Positions 22,542 to 30,234 of a stretch of 35,079 nucleotides of DNA are shown here, piece by piece (within the stretch, counting starts at the first letter, position 1; each line of letters begins with the position of its first letter). The stretch is from the NCBI GenBank assembly GCA_964486865.1, contig CAZAOZ010000032.1, positions 1-35,079 of the forward strand, given 5' to 3'. Origin of the DNA: Ga0077527 sp964486865. Its GTDB lineage: Bacteria > Pseudomonadota > Gammaproteobacteria > Burkholderiales > SG8-41. The notes below the pieces were generated by a model. That model was not told where the DNA came from. It ran no database searches and was given only the letters and a program-made list of their open reading frames with translations. Made by a program: the position numbers and the translations under genes.

Positions 22542-25500
22542 ATGAACACCGCTCCGCTTCCCCGGATACTGATCGTCGATGACGAGGCGACGAACATGCG
22601 CGTGCTTTGCGACACGCTGCGCGACCAGGGCTACGAGACCGAGGGCTGCACCGCGGGTGAAGATGCGCTGAAAGCTTTGCAGGAGCAGCAGTTCGATCTG
22701 CTGCTCACCGATCTGGTGATGCCGGGCATGGACGGCGTCGAGTTGCTCACCGCGGCCCTGAAAATCGACCCGCACCTGGTCGGCATCCTCATGACGGGCA
22801 AGGGCACCATCGAGGCCGCGGTAGCTGCAATGAAAGCGGGGGCGCTCGACTTTGTGCTGAAGCCCGTCAAGCTGAGCGCCATTTTGCCGGTGCTCGCGCG
22901 CGCAGCGAGCGTGCGGCTGCTGCGGCTGGAGAACCTGGAACTGCGCAACACCGTGGCGATCCACGAGCTCAACCAGGCCATCGCCCATACGCTCGACCCG
23001 AACGTTCTGCTCGACAAGATTGCCGATGCCGCGCTCGCGCAGTTCGAAGCCGACGAGGCTTCGATCATGTTGCTCACCGAGGACGGCTGCTGGCTCTACG
23101 TCGCGGCGGTTCGGGGCGCGGGGCGGGATGCGCTGCTCGGTACGCTCCTGCAGGTCGGCAAAGGCATCGCGGGCTGGGTTGCCGCCCACCGCGAGCCGCT
23201 GGTGCGGGAGGGCGAAGTCAAGGATACGCTCCCGGCGCCGCTTCACCCCCGCCCCGAAATCCAGTCGGCCATGTCCATGCCCATGATCACGCGCGGCAAG
23301 CTGATCGGCGTGATCAATGTCAACAGCACGCGCAGGCACCAGGCCTTCCCCGCCGGGCAGGTCAAGGTGCTGAGCATTTTCACCAATGCCGCCGCGACGG
23401 GCATCGAGGCAGCCCGCCTGTACGAGGAGCAGCACAGGGCGGACGCGCGCTATCGCGAAGTGCTGGACATGGCGGCCGACGGCATCGTCTCGATTGACGA
23501 GGAACAGCGCATCATCATTTTCAACCGCGGCGCCGAGCAGGTCTTCGGCTATGGCGCCGGGGAGGTGCTCGGCAAGCCGCTGGACCTGCTGTTGCCGGCG
23601 GAGGCGGCCGAGGCGCATCGTCATCATGTGCAAGCCTTCGGCGAGGGCCCGGACCAGTCGCGCACGATGGATATGCGTGGCAAGCGGCTGTTCGGCCGGC
23701 GCAAGGACGGCACCCTGATCAACGTCGAGGTCAGCATTTCCAAGCGTTCGGAAAACGGCAGGAAGCTCTATACCGCGGTGGTGCACGACATCACGCGACG
23801 CGTGCGGCAGGAGGATAAAATCGCGCGTCTGAGCCGGATTCACCAGGTGCTGAGCGGCATCAATTCCGCGATCGTGCGCATCCGTGATCGCGCCGAACTG
23901 TTCCAAGAAGCCTGCCGTATCGCGGTCGAGCACGGTGGTTTCGGGATTGCCTGGATCGGCGCATACGATCCGGCCATGCAGGAAGTGACGCCGCTGGCCT
24001 GGGCCGGCATCGAGGCCGGCGAATATCTGGGCGGCGTCAAGACCGCCATCCGCAGCGATCTGCCCCAGGGACGGGGACTCCTGGCGCAGGCGATCAAGTC
24101 GCGCAAACCGGTGTTCGACAACGACATTACGGTCAACCCGGAGACGGGGGGCGCGCGGAGGGCGGAAGCGATCCGGCGCGGCTATCGTTCGGCCATCACC
24201 CTGCCCCTGATCGTAGAGGGCGAAGTGACGGGAAGCCTTTCGCTGTTCGCGAATGAACTCAACTTCTTCGATGAAGAGGAGATCAAGCTGCTGGTCGAGC
24301 TTGCCGGGGATGTCGCTTTTGCCCTGGAGCACATCATCAAGGAGGAAAGGCTCGATAAGCTGTCTCGCATCCGCGCGGTGTCGAGCGAGATCAATGCCGC
24401 CATCGTTCGCATCCGCGAGCGGGATGCGCTGTTGCAGGAAACCTGCCGCATCGCCGCCGAGCACGGAAAATTCGAGTTCACATGGGTCGCGGCGATTGAC
24501 CAGGAAAAACAGCAGATCCGGACGGTGGCCTGGACGGGGTTTTCGGCGGAAACTGCGCATGCACCGACTTGGGCAGGTATCAGTGCCGTGCGGGGAGGGC
24601 TGGCCGATGCAATCCGGACGAGAAATGCATCTGTTCGCAATGACATCGAATCCGAAGTGCAGGGTGGCCCGCTGCGGCAGGAAGCACTGAAGAATGGCTG
24701 CCATTCCACGGTGTGCCTGCCGCTGGTGGTGGACGACAGCGTGGTAGGCCTCATCGCCCTCTTCGCGACCGAGCGGGGATTCTTCGACGACGACGAGATT
24801 GCGCTGCTCAACGAACTGATGGCGGACATCTCGTTCGCGCTGCAATCGATAGCCCGACAGGAAAAGGTCGATTACCTCTCTTATTACGACGCCCTTACCG
24901 GCCTGCCCAACCGCACGCTGTTCAACGACCGGCTGGAGCAGCGCGTGAGCGCGGCGCGGCACGACAGGAAAATATTTGCCGTGGTGATGCTTGACCTGGA
25001 AAGGTTCAGGAATATCAACGAAACCCTTGGCCGGCAAGCCGGGGATGACCTGATACGGCAAGTCGGGCAACGTCTGAAAAATGCACTCGAAGAAACCAGC
25101 ATATTGGCGCACATTGGCGGCGATCACTTCGCGATTGCGAGCCAGCGCATCGATGAAGCAGAAAGTGTTGGGCACTTTCTCGACATAATCCTGGCGGCTA
25201 TCCACGATCGACCTTTCCAGGTGGATGGCAACGAGCTGCGTGTCGCGGCCCGGGCGGGCATCGCTGTATTTCCTGAAGACGGCGCCGATTTGGAAATTCT
25301 TTTGAGAAACGCCGAGGCCGCGCAGAAAAAGGCCAAGGCCTCCGGGGATCGTTATCTGTTTTACCAGCCCAAGATGAACGCGGCCGTGGCGCAGAATCTG
25401 TTGCTTGAAAACAAGCTGCGGCAGGCCTTGGACAAGGAGCAGTTCGTTCTCCACTATCAGCCCAAAGTGGATCTCGCGACAGGGACAATCAGCGGTCTTG

Positions 25501-26171
25501 AGGCCCTGATCCGCTGGAACGACCCCGAAACCGGCCTGGTGCCGCCAATCCGGTTCATCCCCTTGCTTGAGGAAACCGGCATGATACTGGAGGTCGGGCG
25601 CTGGGCCATATTCAAGGCGCTTTATGACTATGGCAAATGGTTTGCTCTCGGCCTGAATCCGCCGCGCATTGCGGTGAATGTGTCCCCTGTCCAGCTGCGA
25701 CATAAAAATTTCGTCGAGGACGTGCATGATGCGCTGCAGCGGCATCATGGGTCGCCTCATGGCCTTGATCTCGAGATCACCGAGAGCCTGATCATGGAGG
25801 ATATCCAGGACAGCATCAGGAAGCTGAGTGCGGTAAGGGATATGGGATTGACCATCGCCATTGACGACTTCGGGACCGGGTACTCGTCACTGGGGTATCT
25901 TGCAAAGTTGCCGGTCAGTGCGCTTAAAATTGACCGGTCGTTCATCATGACCATGACGGAATCCGCCGGCAGCATGACCATCGTTTCCAGCATTATCTCG
26001 ATGACCCACGGGCTCAACCTCAAGGTGATTGCGGAAGGGGTTGAATCCGAAGAACAACGGAGCCTGCTCAAGCTACTCAAGTGCGACGAGATGCAGGGCT
26101 ACCTGTTCAGCCGGCCGCTGCCTGCGGCGGAAATTGAAGCAAAGTTCCTCGGTGCTGCGGCAGCGACGTAA
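22542..26171 (+). CDS. Response regulator with GAF, PAS, degenerate GGDEF and EAL domains
   Basis: A 1209-residue cytoplasmic regulator. The order is REC (7-120, phospho-acceptor Asp57 in LLLTDLVMPGMDG), GAF (150-300), PAS (300-420), GAF (453-600), GAF (629-780), GGDEF (782-945) and EAL (960-1205). The GGDEF signature is GGDHF at 859-863, so the catalytic Glu is replaced by His and cyclase activity is doubtful. The EAL domain keeps E987-A-L, NVSP, EITES, IDDFGTGYSS, KIDRSFI and EGVES, so it is predicted to hydrolyse c-di-GMP. The second and third GAF domains share long similar stretches (AIVRIRD/E..., Q-E-A/T-CRIA-EHG) and arose by internal duplication. It is coded six bases after the hybrid kinase, its presumed phosphodonor. 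Confidence 0.92.
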   Translation: MNTAPLPRILIVDDEATNMRVLCDTLRDQGYETEGCTAGEDALKALQEQQFDLLLTDLVMPGMDGVELLTAALKIDPHLVGILMTGKGTIEAAVAAMKAGALDFVLKPVKLSAILPVLARAASVRLLRLENLELRNTVAIHELNQAIAHTLDPNVLLDKIADAALAQFEADEASIMLLTEDGCWLYVAAVRGAGRDALLGTLLQVGKGIAGWVAAHREPLVREGEVKDTLPAPLHPRPEIQSAMSMPMITRGKLIGVINVNSTRRHQAFPAGQVKVLSIFTNAAATGIEAARLYEEQHRADARYREVLDMAADGIVSIDEEQRIIIFNRGAEQVFGYGAGEVLGKPLDLLLPAEAAEAHRHHVQAFGEGPDQSRTMDMRGKRLFGRRKDGTLINVEVSISKRSENGRKLYTAVVHDITRRVRQEDKIARLSRIHQVLSGINSAIVRIRDRAELFQEACRIAVEHGGFGIAWIGAYDPAMQEVTPLAWAGIEAGEYLGGVKTAIRSDLPQGRGLLAQAIKSRKPVFDNDITVNPETGGARRAEAIRRGYRSAITLPLIVEGEVTGSLSLFANELNFFDEEEIKLLVELAGDVAFALEHIIKEERLDKLSRIRAVSSEINAAIVRIRERDALLQETCRIAAEHGKFEFTWVAAIDQEKQQIRTVAWTGFSAETAHAPTWAGISAVRGGLADAIRTRNASVRNDIESEVQGGPLRQEALKNGCHSTVCLPLVVDDSVVGLIALFATERGFFDDDEIALLNELMADISFALQSIARQEKVDYLSYYDALTGLPNRTLFNDRLEQRVSAARHDRKIFAVVMLDLERFRNINETLGRQAGDDLIRQVGQRLKNALEETSILAHIGGDHFAIASQRIDEAESVGHFLDIILAAIHDRPFQVDGNELRVAARAGIAVFPEDGADLEILLRNAEAAQKKAKASGDRYLFYQPKMNAAVAQNLLLENKLRQALDKEQFVLHYQPKVDLATGTISGLEALIRWNDPETGLVPPIRFIPLLEETGMILEVGRWAIFKALYDYGKWFALGLNPPRIAVNVSPVQLRHKNFVEDVHDALQRHHGSPHGLDLEITESLIMEDIQDSIRKLSAVRDMGLTIAIDDFGTGYSSLGYLAKLPVSALKIDRSFIMTMTESAGSMTIVSSIISMTHGLNLKVIAEGVESEEQRSLLKLLKCDEMQGYLFSRPLPAAEIEAKFLGAAAAT

Positions 26172-26239
26172 AGTATACGGCGCCCGTCATTGATCGAGCC
26201 CCGCTGGATTTTTTATCGACGACCGGTAATCAAACAAAG

Positions 26240-26255
26240 GTTGGCTTGATATCCT
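26240..26255 (+). repeat. 16-bp direct repeat, copy upstream of the HD gene
   Basis: GTTGGCTTGATATCCT occurs here, 54 bases before the HD protein start, and again exactly at 27543-27558 at the start of the cyclase-like gene. Weak similarity extends about 14 bases to the left in both. It may be a shared regulatory or structural leader; its meaning is unknown. Confidence 0.6.
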
Positions 26256-26308
26256 GTTTCATCCATGACTTCACATAACTGAAATGACTGCTTGACCGGG
26301 GGCTGGCC

Positions 26309-27367
26309 GTGGATAATGTCATCCGACGCAATCATTACGATGTTATGAACAGCGTGTTCGTGGTTGACCCGCGGATCGTATGCCAGGAGGTCTGCGCAAT
26401 TCTGGGCCGGATGGGGCAGGGCAGCGACCTGCGACCGGTTGAAAAGGCCTTCGACGTATTCAGCCGCCTCTATACGGGAACGCTGCCCGGCTACGCGGGC
26501 TGCGAGACTTGGTACCATGATGCACGGCACAGTCTCGATTGCGCGCTGGTCATGGCGCGCCTGCTGGACGGGCACGAGCGGGAGACCGCGCCCGCAGGCC
26601 GTCTGGGCCAACGCCGCGCCCAACTGGGCGTGATCGCGGCGCTGTTCCACGATGCCGGTTACATCCGCAAGAGTACGGACGAGGAATACCACGGCGCCCA
26701 GTTCACCCTTTTCCACGTGCGCCGCAGTGGTGATTTTCTCGCTGAATTCTTGCCCTCGGTGGGCTTTGCAGAGGAAGGTCCGTTAGCGGAACAACTCGTG
26801 CACTTCACCGGCTATGAGATCCCGCTGGACCAGATCCGGGTGCATCATCCGCTGGATCGGCGCCTGGGCTTCATGCTTGGTACCGCAGATGTGTTGGCGC
26901 AGATGTCCGACCGTTGCTACCTGGAGAAATGCCGCGATTTTCTCTATCCTGAATTCGAGATTTGCGGCCTGGCGGGTAATCCCCATCACGACGGCCCGGC
27001 CCCCCTCTTCGCATCGCGCGAGGATCTTTTGCGCAGGACCCCCGAGTTCCACGGGAAAATATGGAAGGAGCGCATGGATGGTTATTTTGAAAGTGTCTAC
27101 CGCTATGCCGCGAACCAATCAGACGACCATAACCTCTATCTGGAGGCGATCGAGTGCCATTTGCGACGGCTCCGAGAAGTGCTGCTGACCAACCAGATCC
27201 ATGAAGGTCTTCGGCGGCGAGCTGAATGTGTTGACGCTGAAACGCTGCGCTTCATCCTTGATTTGCAACTCGATGGTGGCGGCGTGCGCGTGTTATCGCG
27301 ACCGCCCGGCTACAAGCGGCGGGTGCACGTGGGTGCCGTGGATCCGCGCAATTACATACCGACATAA
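26309..27367 (+). CDS. HD-superfamily metal-dependent phosphohydrolase-like protein
   Basis: A 352-residue cytoplasmic protein from the GTG at 26309, which has GGGGG about six bases upstream; an ATG at 26345 is an alternative. HD-type metal ligands are visible: His70 and His74 in TWYHDARHSLD, His114-Asp115 in ALFHDAGY, and Asp194 in GTADVLAQMSD. HD proteins hydrolyse phosphate esters, often nucleotides or cyclic dinucleotides; the HD-GYP signature (HHE..DG.GYP) is missing, so c-di-GMP is not a specific prediction. The C-terminal third (DNLYLEAIECHLRRLREVL region) is probably helical and has no known domain. Located between the c-di-GMP regulator and the cyclase-like gene, it may act in the same signalling route. 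Substrate unknown. Confidence 0.78.
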   Translation: MDNVIRRNHYDVMNSVFVVDPRIVCQEVCAILGRMGQGSDLRPVEKAFDVFSRLYTGTLPGYAGCETWYHDARHSLDCALVMARLLDGHERETAPAGRLGQRRAQLGVIAALFHDAGYIRKSTDEEYHGAQFTLFHVRRSGDFLAEFLPSVGFAEEGPLAEQLVHFTGYEIPLDQIRVHHPLDRRLGFMLGTADVLAQMSDRCYLEKCRDFLYPEFEICGLAGNPHHDGPAPLFASREDLLRRTPEFHGKIWKERMDGYFESVYRYAANQSDDHNLYLEAIECHLRRLREVLLTNQIHEGLRRRAECVDAETLRFILDLQLDGGGVRVLSRPPGYKRRVHVGAVDPRNYIPT

Positions 27368-27518
27368 CTGTTGCCGAATATGGTGCAACCAGTTTTCCAA
27401 GCAGGTCTTTTACCGGTTTAGTTGAAGCCGGGTCAGGCGGCCACTGCTTGCGCACGTTGCATCCGGTTACAGTTACACATGGCGGCCCGCAAACAGGCGT
27501 GCCGCGAACCTGATCTGT

Positions 27519-27524
27519 AGGAGG
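27519..27524 (+). promoter_or_regulatory. Strong Shine-Dalgarno AGGAGG before an ATT codon
   Basis: AGGAGGT, fully complementary to the 16S rRNA tail, ends about five bases before ATT at 27530, the only possible initiator at the right distance in the cyclase-like frame. The nearest normal start, GTG at 27560, is 35 bases away. This determines the start choice for the next gene. Confidence 0.65.
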
Positions 27525-27529
27525 TCGAT

Positions 27530-28750
27530 ATTAAACGGTCCAGTTGGCTTGATATCCTTGTGCCCGCGATCGGCGAAGCGCAGGTGCTGACGCCACAGAT
27601 CCGGCAGGCGCTGGTGAGCCTCGACAACATGCTGTTCGATGTCTGGGACTTGGGTGACAACATCATTCTGGTGTGGACCCGGGTGGAGAGTGAATTCCGG
27701 TTCCTCGCGGTGCGGCACTACGCGATTATCGAAGCCTTCGATGCCGACTCGGGAGTGCCGGACACATCGTCCGGCGCCAGCAGTTTCATCAACGGTATCC
27801 TGGCTGGCCCCAAATTCGTGCCGCCGGCGGAATTTGGCCGTATCTGCGGCGCGCTGGGAAAGGCGTCTCGCGTGTTCCGTAAGGATTTCCCGGCCGCCGG
27901 CCGCCCGGACGACGCGCTGGTGACGCGTCTGGTGACGCGCTATGGCGTGTCACTGGTGCGTGAGCGCGCCGTGATGCTGCTCGACGCCGTCGGCTTTTCG
28001 TTGCGCTCGCCGCTGGAGCAGGTCGCGATGCTGAACAGCCTGAGCTATTCGGTGAATTCGGCTTACCGCCAGTTGCTGTCCAGGGGTGTCGAAATCAATT
28101 TTGCCCGCACCACCACCGGCGACGGCTTCTACATCTGGAACCGTGAGCGGACTCTCGACGCCAATATCACCCTCTACCAACTGATGATGCTCACTCTCAC
28201 TGATAACGCTGTCGCGCAACGCAAGGCGAAGCGTTTTCCGGTGCCAAAGCTGCGCGCGGCCTTCCACGTCGGGGAACATTACGAGTTCTACCAGGTCGAG
28301 GCTCTGAACCCGACCACTTTCGGTTACATCGTCGGCCAGGTCACCATCGATCTCTCGAGGATGATCGAGCGGGCGCTGCCCGGACAGATTCTTCTCGGCG
28401 ACTTCAATATCGAAATTGGTGGCGATGGCACCGATAGCATCACGCGCTACGGCACCCTCGATTTCGTGGCAAAGACGATCGCGTCACTCGATCAATTGAA
28501 AGGCATGGCCGTCGCAGAGGACCATATAGAGAACATCCGCTGCTATCTGACCGGTCAGGCCGTGTCCGGCGGTGATTTCCTGGTAAGCCGCTATCAGATT
28601 CGCGACAAACACGGCATGAGCCGCGCGGTCTATAACGCGAAAGTCAACATTCACCGGCATCTAGCCGGGCCGATCTTTCTCGGCATCCAGCACAAGGATA
28701 TTCACCCCCCGGGAGCGGCAACTCCGTCCTGGCCCGAAGCGGGCATTTGA
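27530..28750 (+). CDS. Class III nucleotidyl cyclase-like protein
   Basis: A 406-residue protein if begun at ATT 27530, placed by the AGGAGG site; a GTG start at 27560 would give 396 residues. Numbering from the GTG, residues about 135-290 resemble a class III cyclase domain. A metal-binding Asp142 is in MLLDAVGFS and a second Asp188 in TTTGDGFYIWN, 46 residues apart as in true cyclases. Further on, GQVTIDLSRMIERALPGQILLGD aligns with the N-x-A-x-x-R region: Arg is kept but the catalytic Asn seems replaced by Ile. Activity is thus uncertain. An N-terminal region (1-130) has no clear family. It follows the HD gene, a pairing of possible maker and breaker of a nucleotide signal. Confidence 0.7.
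   Translation: MKRSSWLDILVPAIGEAQVLTPQIRQALVSLDNMLFDVWDLGDNIILVWTRVESEFRFLAVRHYAIIEAFDADSGVPDTSSGASSFINGILAGPKFVPPAEFGRICGALGKASRVFRKDFPAAGRPDDALVTRLVTRYGVSLVRERAVMLLDAVGFSLRSPLEQVAMLNSLSYSVNSAYRQLLSRGVEINFARTTTGDGFYIWNRERTLDANITLYQLMMLTLTDNAVAQRKAKRFPVPKLRAAFHVGEHYEFYQVEALNPTTFGYIVGQVTIDLSRMIERALPGQILLGDFNIEIGGDGTDSITRYGTLDFVAKTIASLDQLKGMAVAEDHIENIRCYLTGQAVSGGDFLVSRYQIRDKHGMSRAVYNAKVNIHRHLAGPIFLGIQHKDIHPPGAATPSWPEAGI
27543..27558 (+). repeat. 16-bp direct repeat, copy at the cyclase-like gene start
   Basis: Second exact copy of GTTGGCTTGATATCCT (first at 26240-26255). If translation starts at ATT 27530 this copy is coding (SWLDIL); if at GTG 27560 it is leader sequence ending one base before the start. 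Confidence 0.6.
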
Positions 28751-28770
28751 TGTCTGCTCGGCTGCATGCT

Positions 28771-28851
28771 CGCGGGTTCAAGGTGGCGCGCACCATTGCC
28801 GGCAACCACGTCGCCGAAGCCATCCAGTACCGCAGACTGGATCGCGCGTGA
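28771..28851 (+). pseudogene. Third, shortened copy of the comM 3' end
   Basis: The sequence repeats the comM end (TTCAAGGTGGCGCGCACC..., GGCAACCACGTCGCCGAAGC) with a stop at the same point, but lacks 27 bases (nine codons, DLAGADAVA) between two TCGCC motifs. It runs directly into the GTG start of the Bcr/CflA gene, whose GTGA overlaps the old comM stop. This is the native right side of the comM-bcr junction, separated from comM by 12.2 kb of inserted DNA. Confidence 0.9.
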
Positions 28852-30062
28852 GCGCAGCACCGCGCCACGCCGCGCCGATCACGCTGCCGGTGCTCGCCAT
28901 GATCCTGGCGGCGCTGGCGATGATCGGGCCGTTCACGATCGACACCTATCTGCCGGCATTTCCCTGGGTGGCTGCGGACCTGCAGGCGACGCCTGCGCAG
29001 ATGCAGCAGACGCTGAGTCTGTATTTGTTCAGCGTGGCGCTGATGACCCTGTTTCACGGCACGCTGTCGGATTCGTTCGGCCGGCGGCCGGTGATCCTCG
29101 CCAGCCTCGCCGTCTATGTGATCACCGCCATCGGCTGCGCGCTGGCGACTACGTTGCCGCAACTGCTGTTCTGGCGCGCGCTACAGGGCCTTTCAGCCGG
29201 GGCCGGCATCATCATCGGCCGCGCCATCATCCGCGACAGCCAGCAGGGCCATGAAGCGCAGCGGCTGATGTCGCTGGTGACCATGATTTTCGGCATTGCG
29301 CCCGCCATCGCGCCGATCATCGGCGGCTGGCTGCAGAACGCGCTCGGCTGGCGCTCGATATTCTGGTTTCTTGCGCTGTACGGCATCGCCGTACTGGCTG
29401 CCGCGTGGCGGCGCCTGCCGGAAACGCATCCGGTCGCGGCGCGGCAGCCGTTTCATGCGCGGCCGCTGCTGCGCAACTACCTGAAGCTGGGCGGCAATCC
29501 GCAACTGGTGTTGCTGTGTCTGGCGGTGGCGCTGAATTTTTCGGGATTTTTTCTCTACATCGTGTCGGCGCCGGCGGTGATTTACGACCTGTTGCATCTC
29601 TCCGCCACGGATTTTCCGTGGTTGTTTGTGCCGGGCATCGGCGGGGTGATGTTGGGGGCGTTTTTGTCCGGGCGGCTGGCCGGCCGGCTCACGCCGCGCC
29701 GTACGGTGCTGGCCGGTTACCTGACGATGGCCTGCGCGGTGGCGCTGAACATCAGCTATTGCGCGCTGTTCCCGCCGGCGCTGCCGTGGACCGTGCTGCC
29801 GGTGATGCTCTATACCATCGGCATGGCGCTGGCGATGCCCAGCCTGACGCTGCTGACCCTCGACCTCTATCCGCAACTGCGTGGCATGACGTCATCCCTG
29901 CAGGGCTTTGCCCACAGCCTGCTGGCCGGCATTGCCGCCGGCGTGGTGTCGCCGCTGGTGTCGGGCCGCGCGTTGACGCTGGCGTTGACCATGGGCGGGT
30001 TGATGCTGGCGGGCGGGTGCGCGTGGCTGTGGTATTTGCGGATTTCAGCCCATCCGGCGTGA
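28848..30062 (+). CDS. Bcr/CflA-family MFS drug-efflux transporter
   Basis: A 404-residue inner-membrane exporter of the 12-helix drug:proton antiporter group. MSAAPRHAAPITLPVLAMILAALAMIGPFTIDTYLPAFP is the family N-terminus in order, followed by LQATPAQMQQTLSLYLFSVALM, motif A HGTLSDSFGRRPV, RALQGLSAGAG and GWRSIFWFLA. Relatives export bicyclomycin, chloramphenicol or sulfonamides; the substrate here is not predictable. The GTG start overlaps the stop of the comM-tail remnant (GTGA). In the ancestral arrangement it was probably co-transcribed with comM, so the insertion may have cut it off from that promoter. Confidence 0.92.
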   Translation: MSAAPRHAAPITLPVLAMILAALAMIGPFTIDTYLPAFPWVAADLQATPAQMQQTLSLYLFSVALMTLFHGTLSDSFGRRPVILASLAVYVITAIGCALATTLPQLLFWRALQGLSAGAGIIIGRAIIRDSQQGHEAQRLMSLVTMIFGIAPAIAPIIGGWLQNALGWRSIFWFLALYGIAVLAAAWRRLPETHPVAARQPFHARPLLRNYLKLGGNPQLVLLCLAVALNFSGFFLYIVSAPAVIYDLLHLSATDFPWLFVPGIGGVMLGAFLSGRLAGRLTPRRTVLAGYLTMACAVALNISYCALFPPALPWTVLPVMLYTIGMALAMPSLTLLTLDLYPQLRGMTSSLQGFAHSLLAGIAAGVVSPLVSGRALTLALTMGGLMLAGGCAWLWYLRISAHPA

Positions 30063-30234
30063 ATGATCTCCGGCGCCGGGGGAGCAGGCACGGAATAGGG
30101 CTGATTCCACCCCCTAATTCATCGATTTCCGTCCGCGCGATGTACTGGTAGCCTCCCCGCCTTGCGCCCCTTTTTTGGGTCGGATTTTCACCCTGACCAT
30201 GCGCCGGGCCGCACCCGGCGGCAGCCCCTGTCCT

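Noticed and set aside
19341..25760. A 2139-codon open frame on the minus strand opposite the two signalling genes
   Set aside because: It is antisense to two proteins with full domain sets and is made of His/Arg/Gly/Gln-rich low-complexity sequence, the usual shadow of GC-rich coding DNA.
27530..28750. Anti-phage Pycsar or CBASS system built on the cyclase-like gene
   Set aside because: No effector gene (membrane, TIR or nuclease) of these systems is adjacent, the catalytic Asn seems lost, and the neighbours are signalling proteins.
16616..28850. tRNA gene as attachment site of the inserted region
   Set aside because: No tRNA-like sequence was found at any of the three boundaries; the repeated boundary sequence is the comM 3' end itself.
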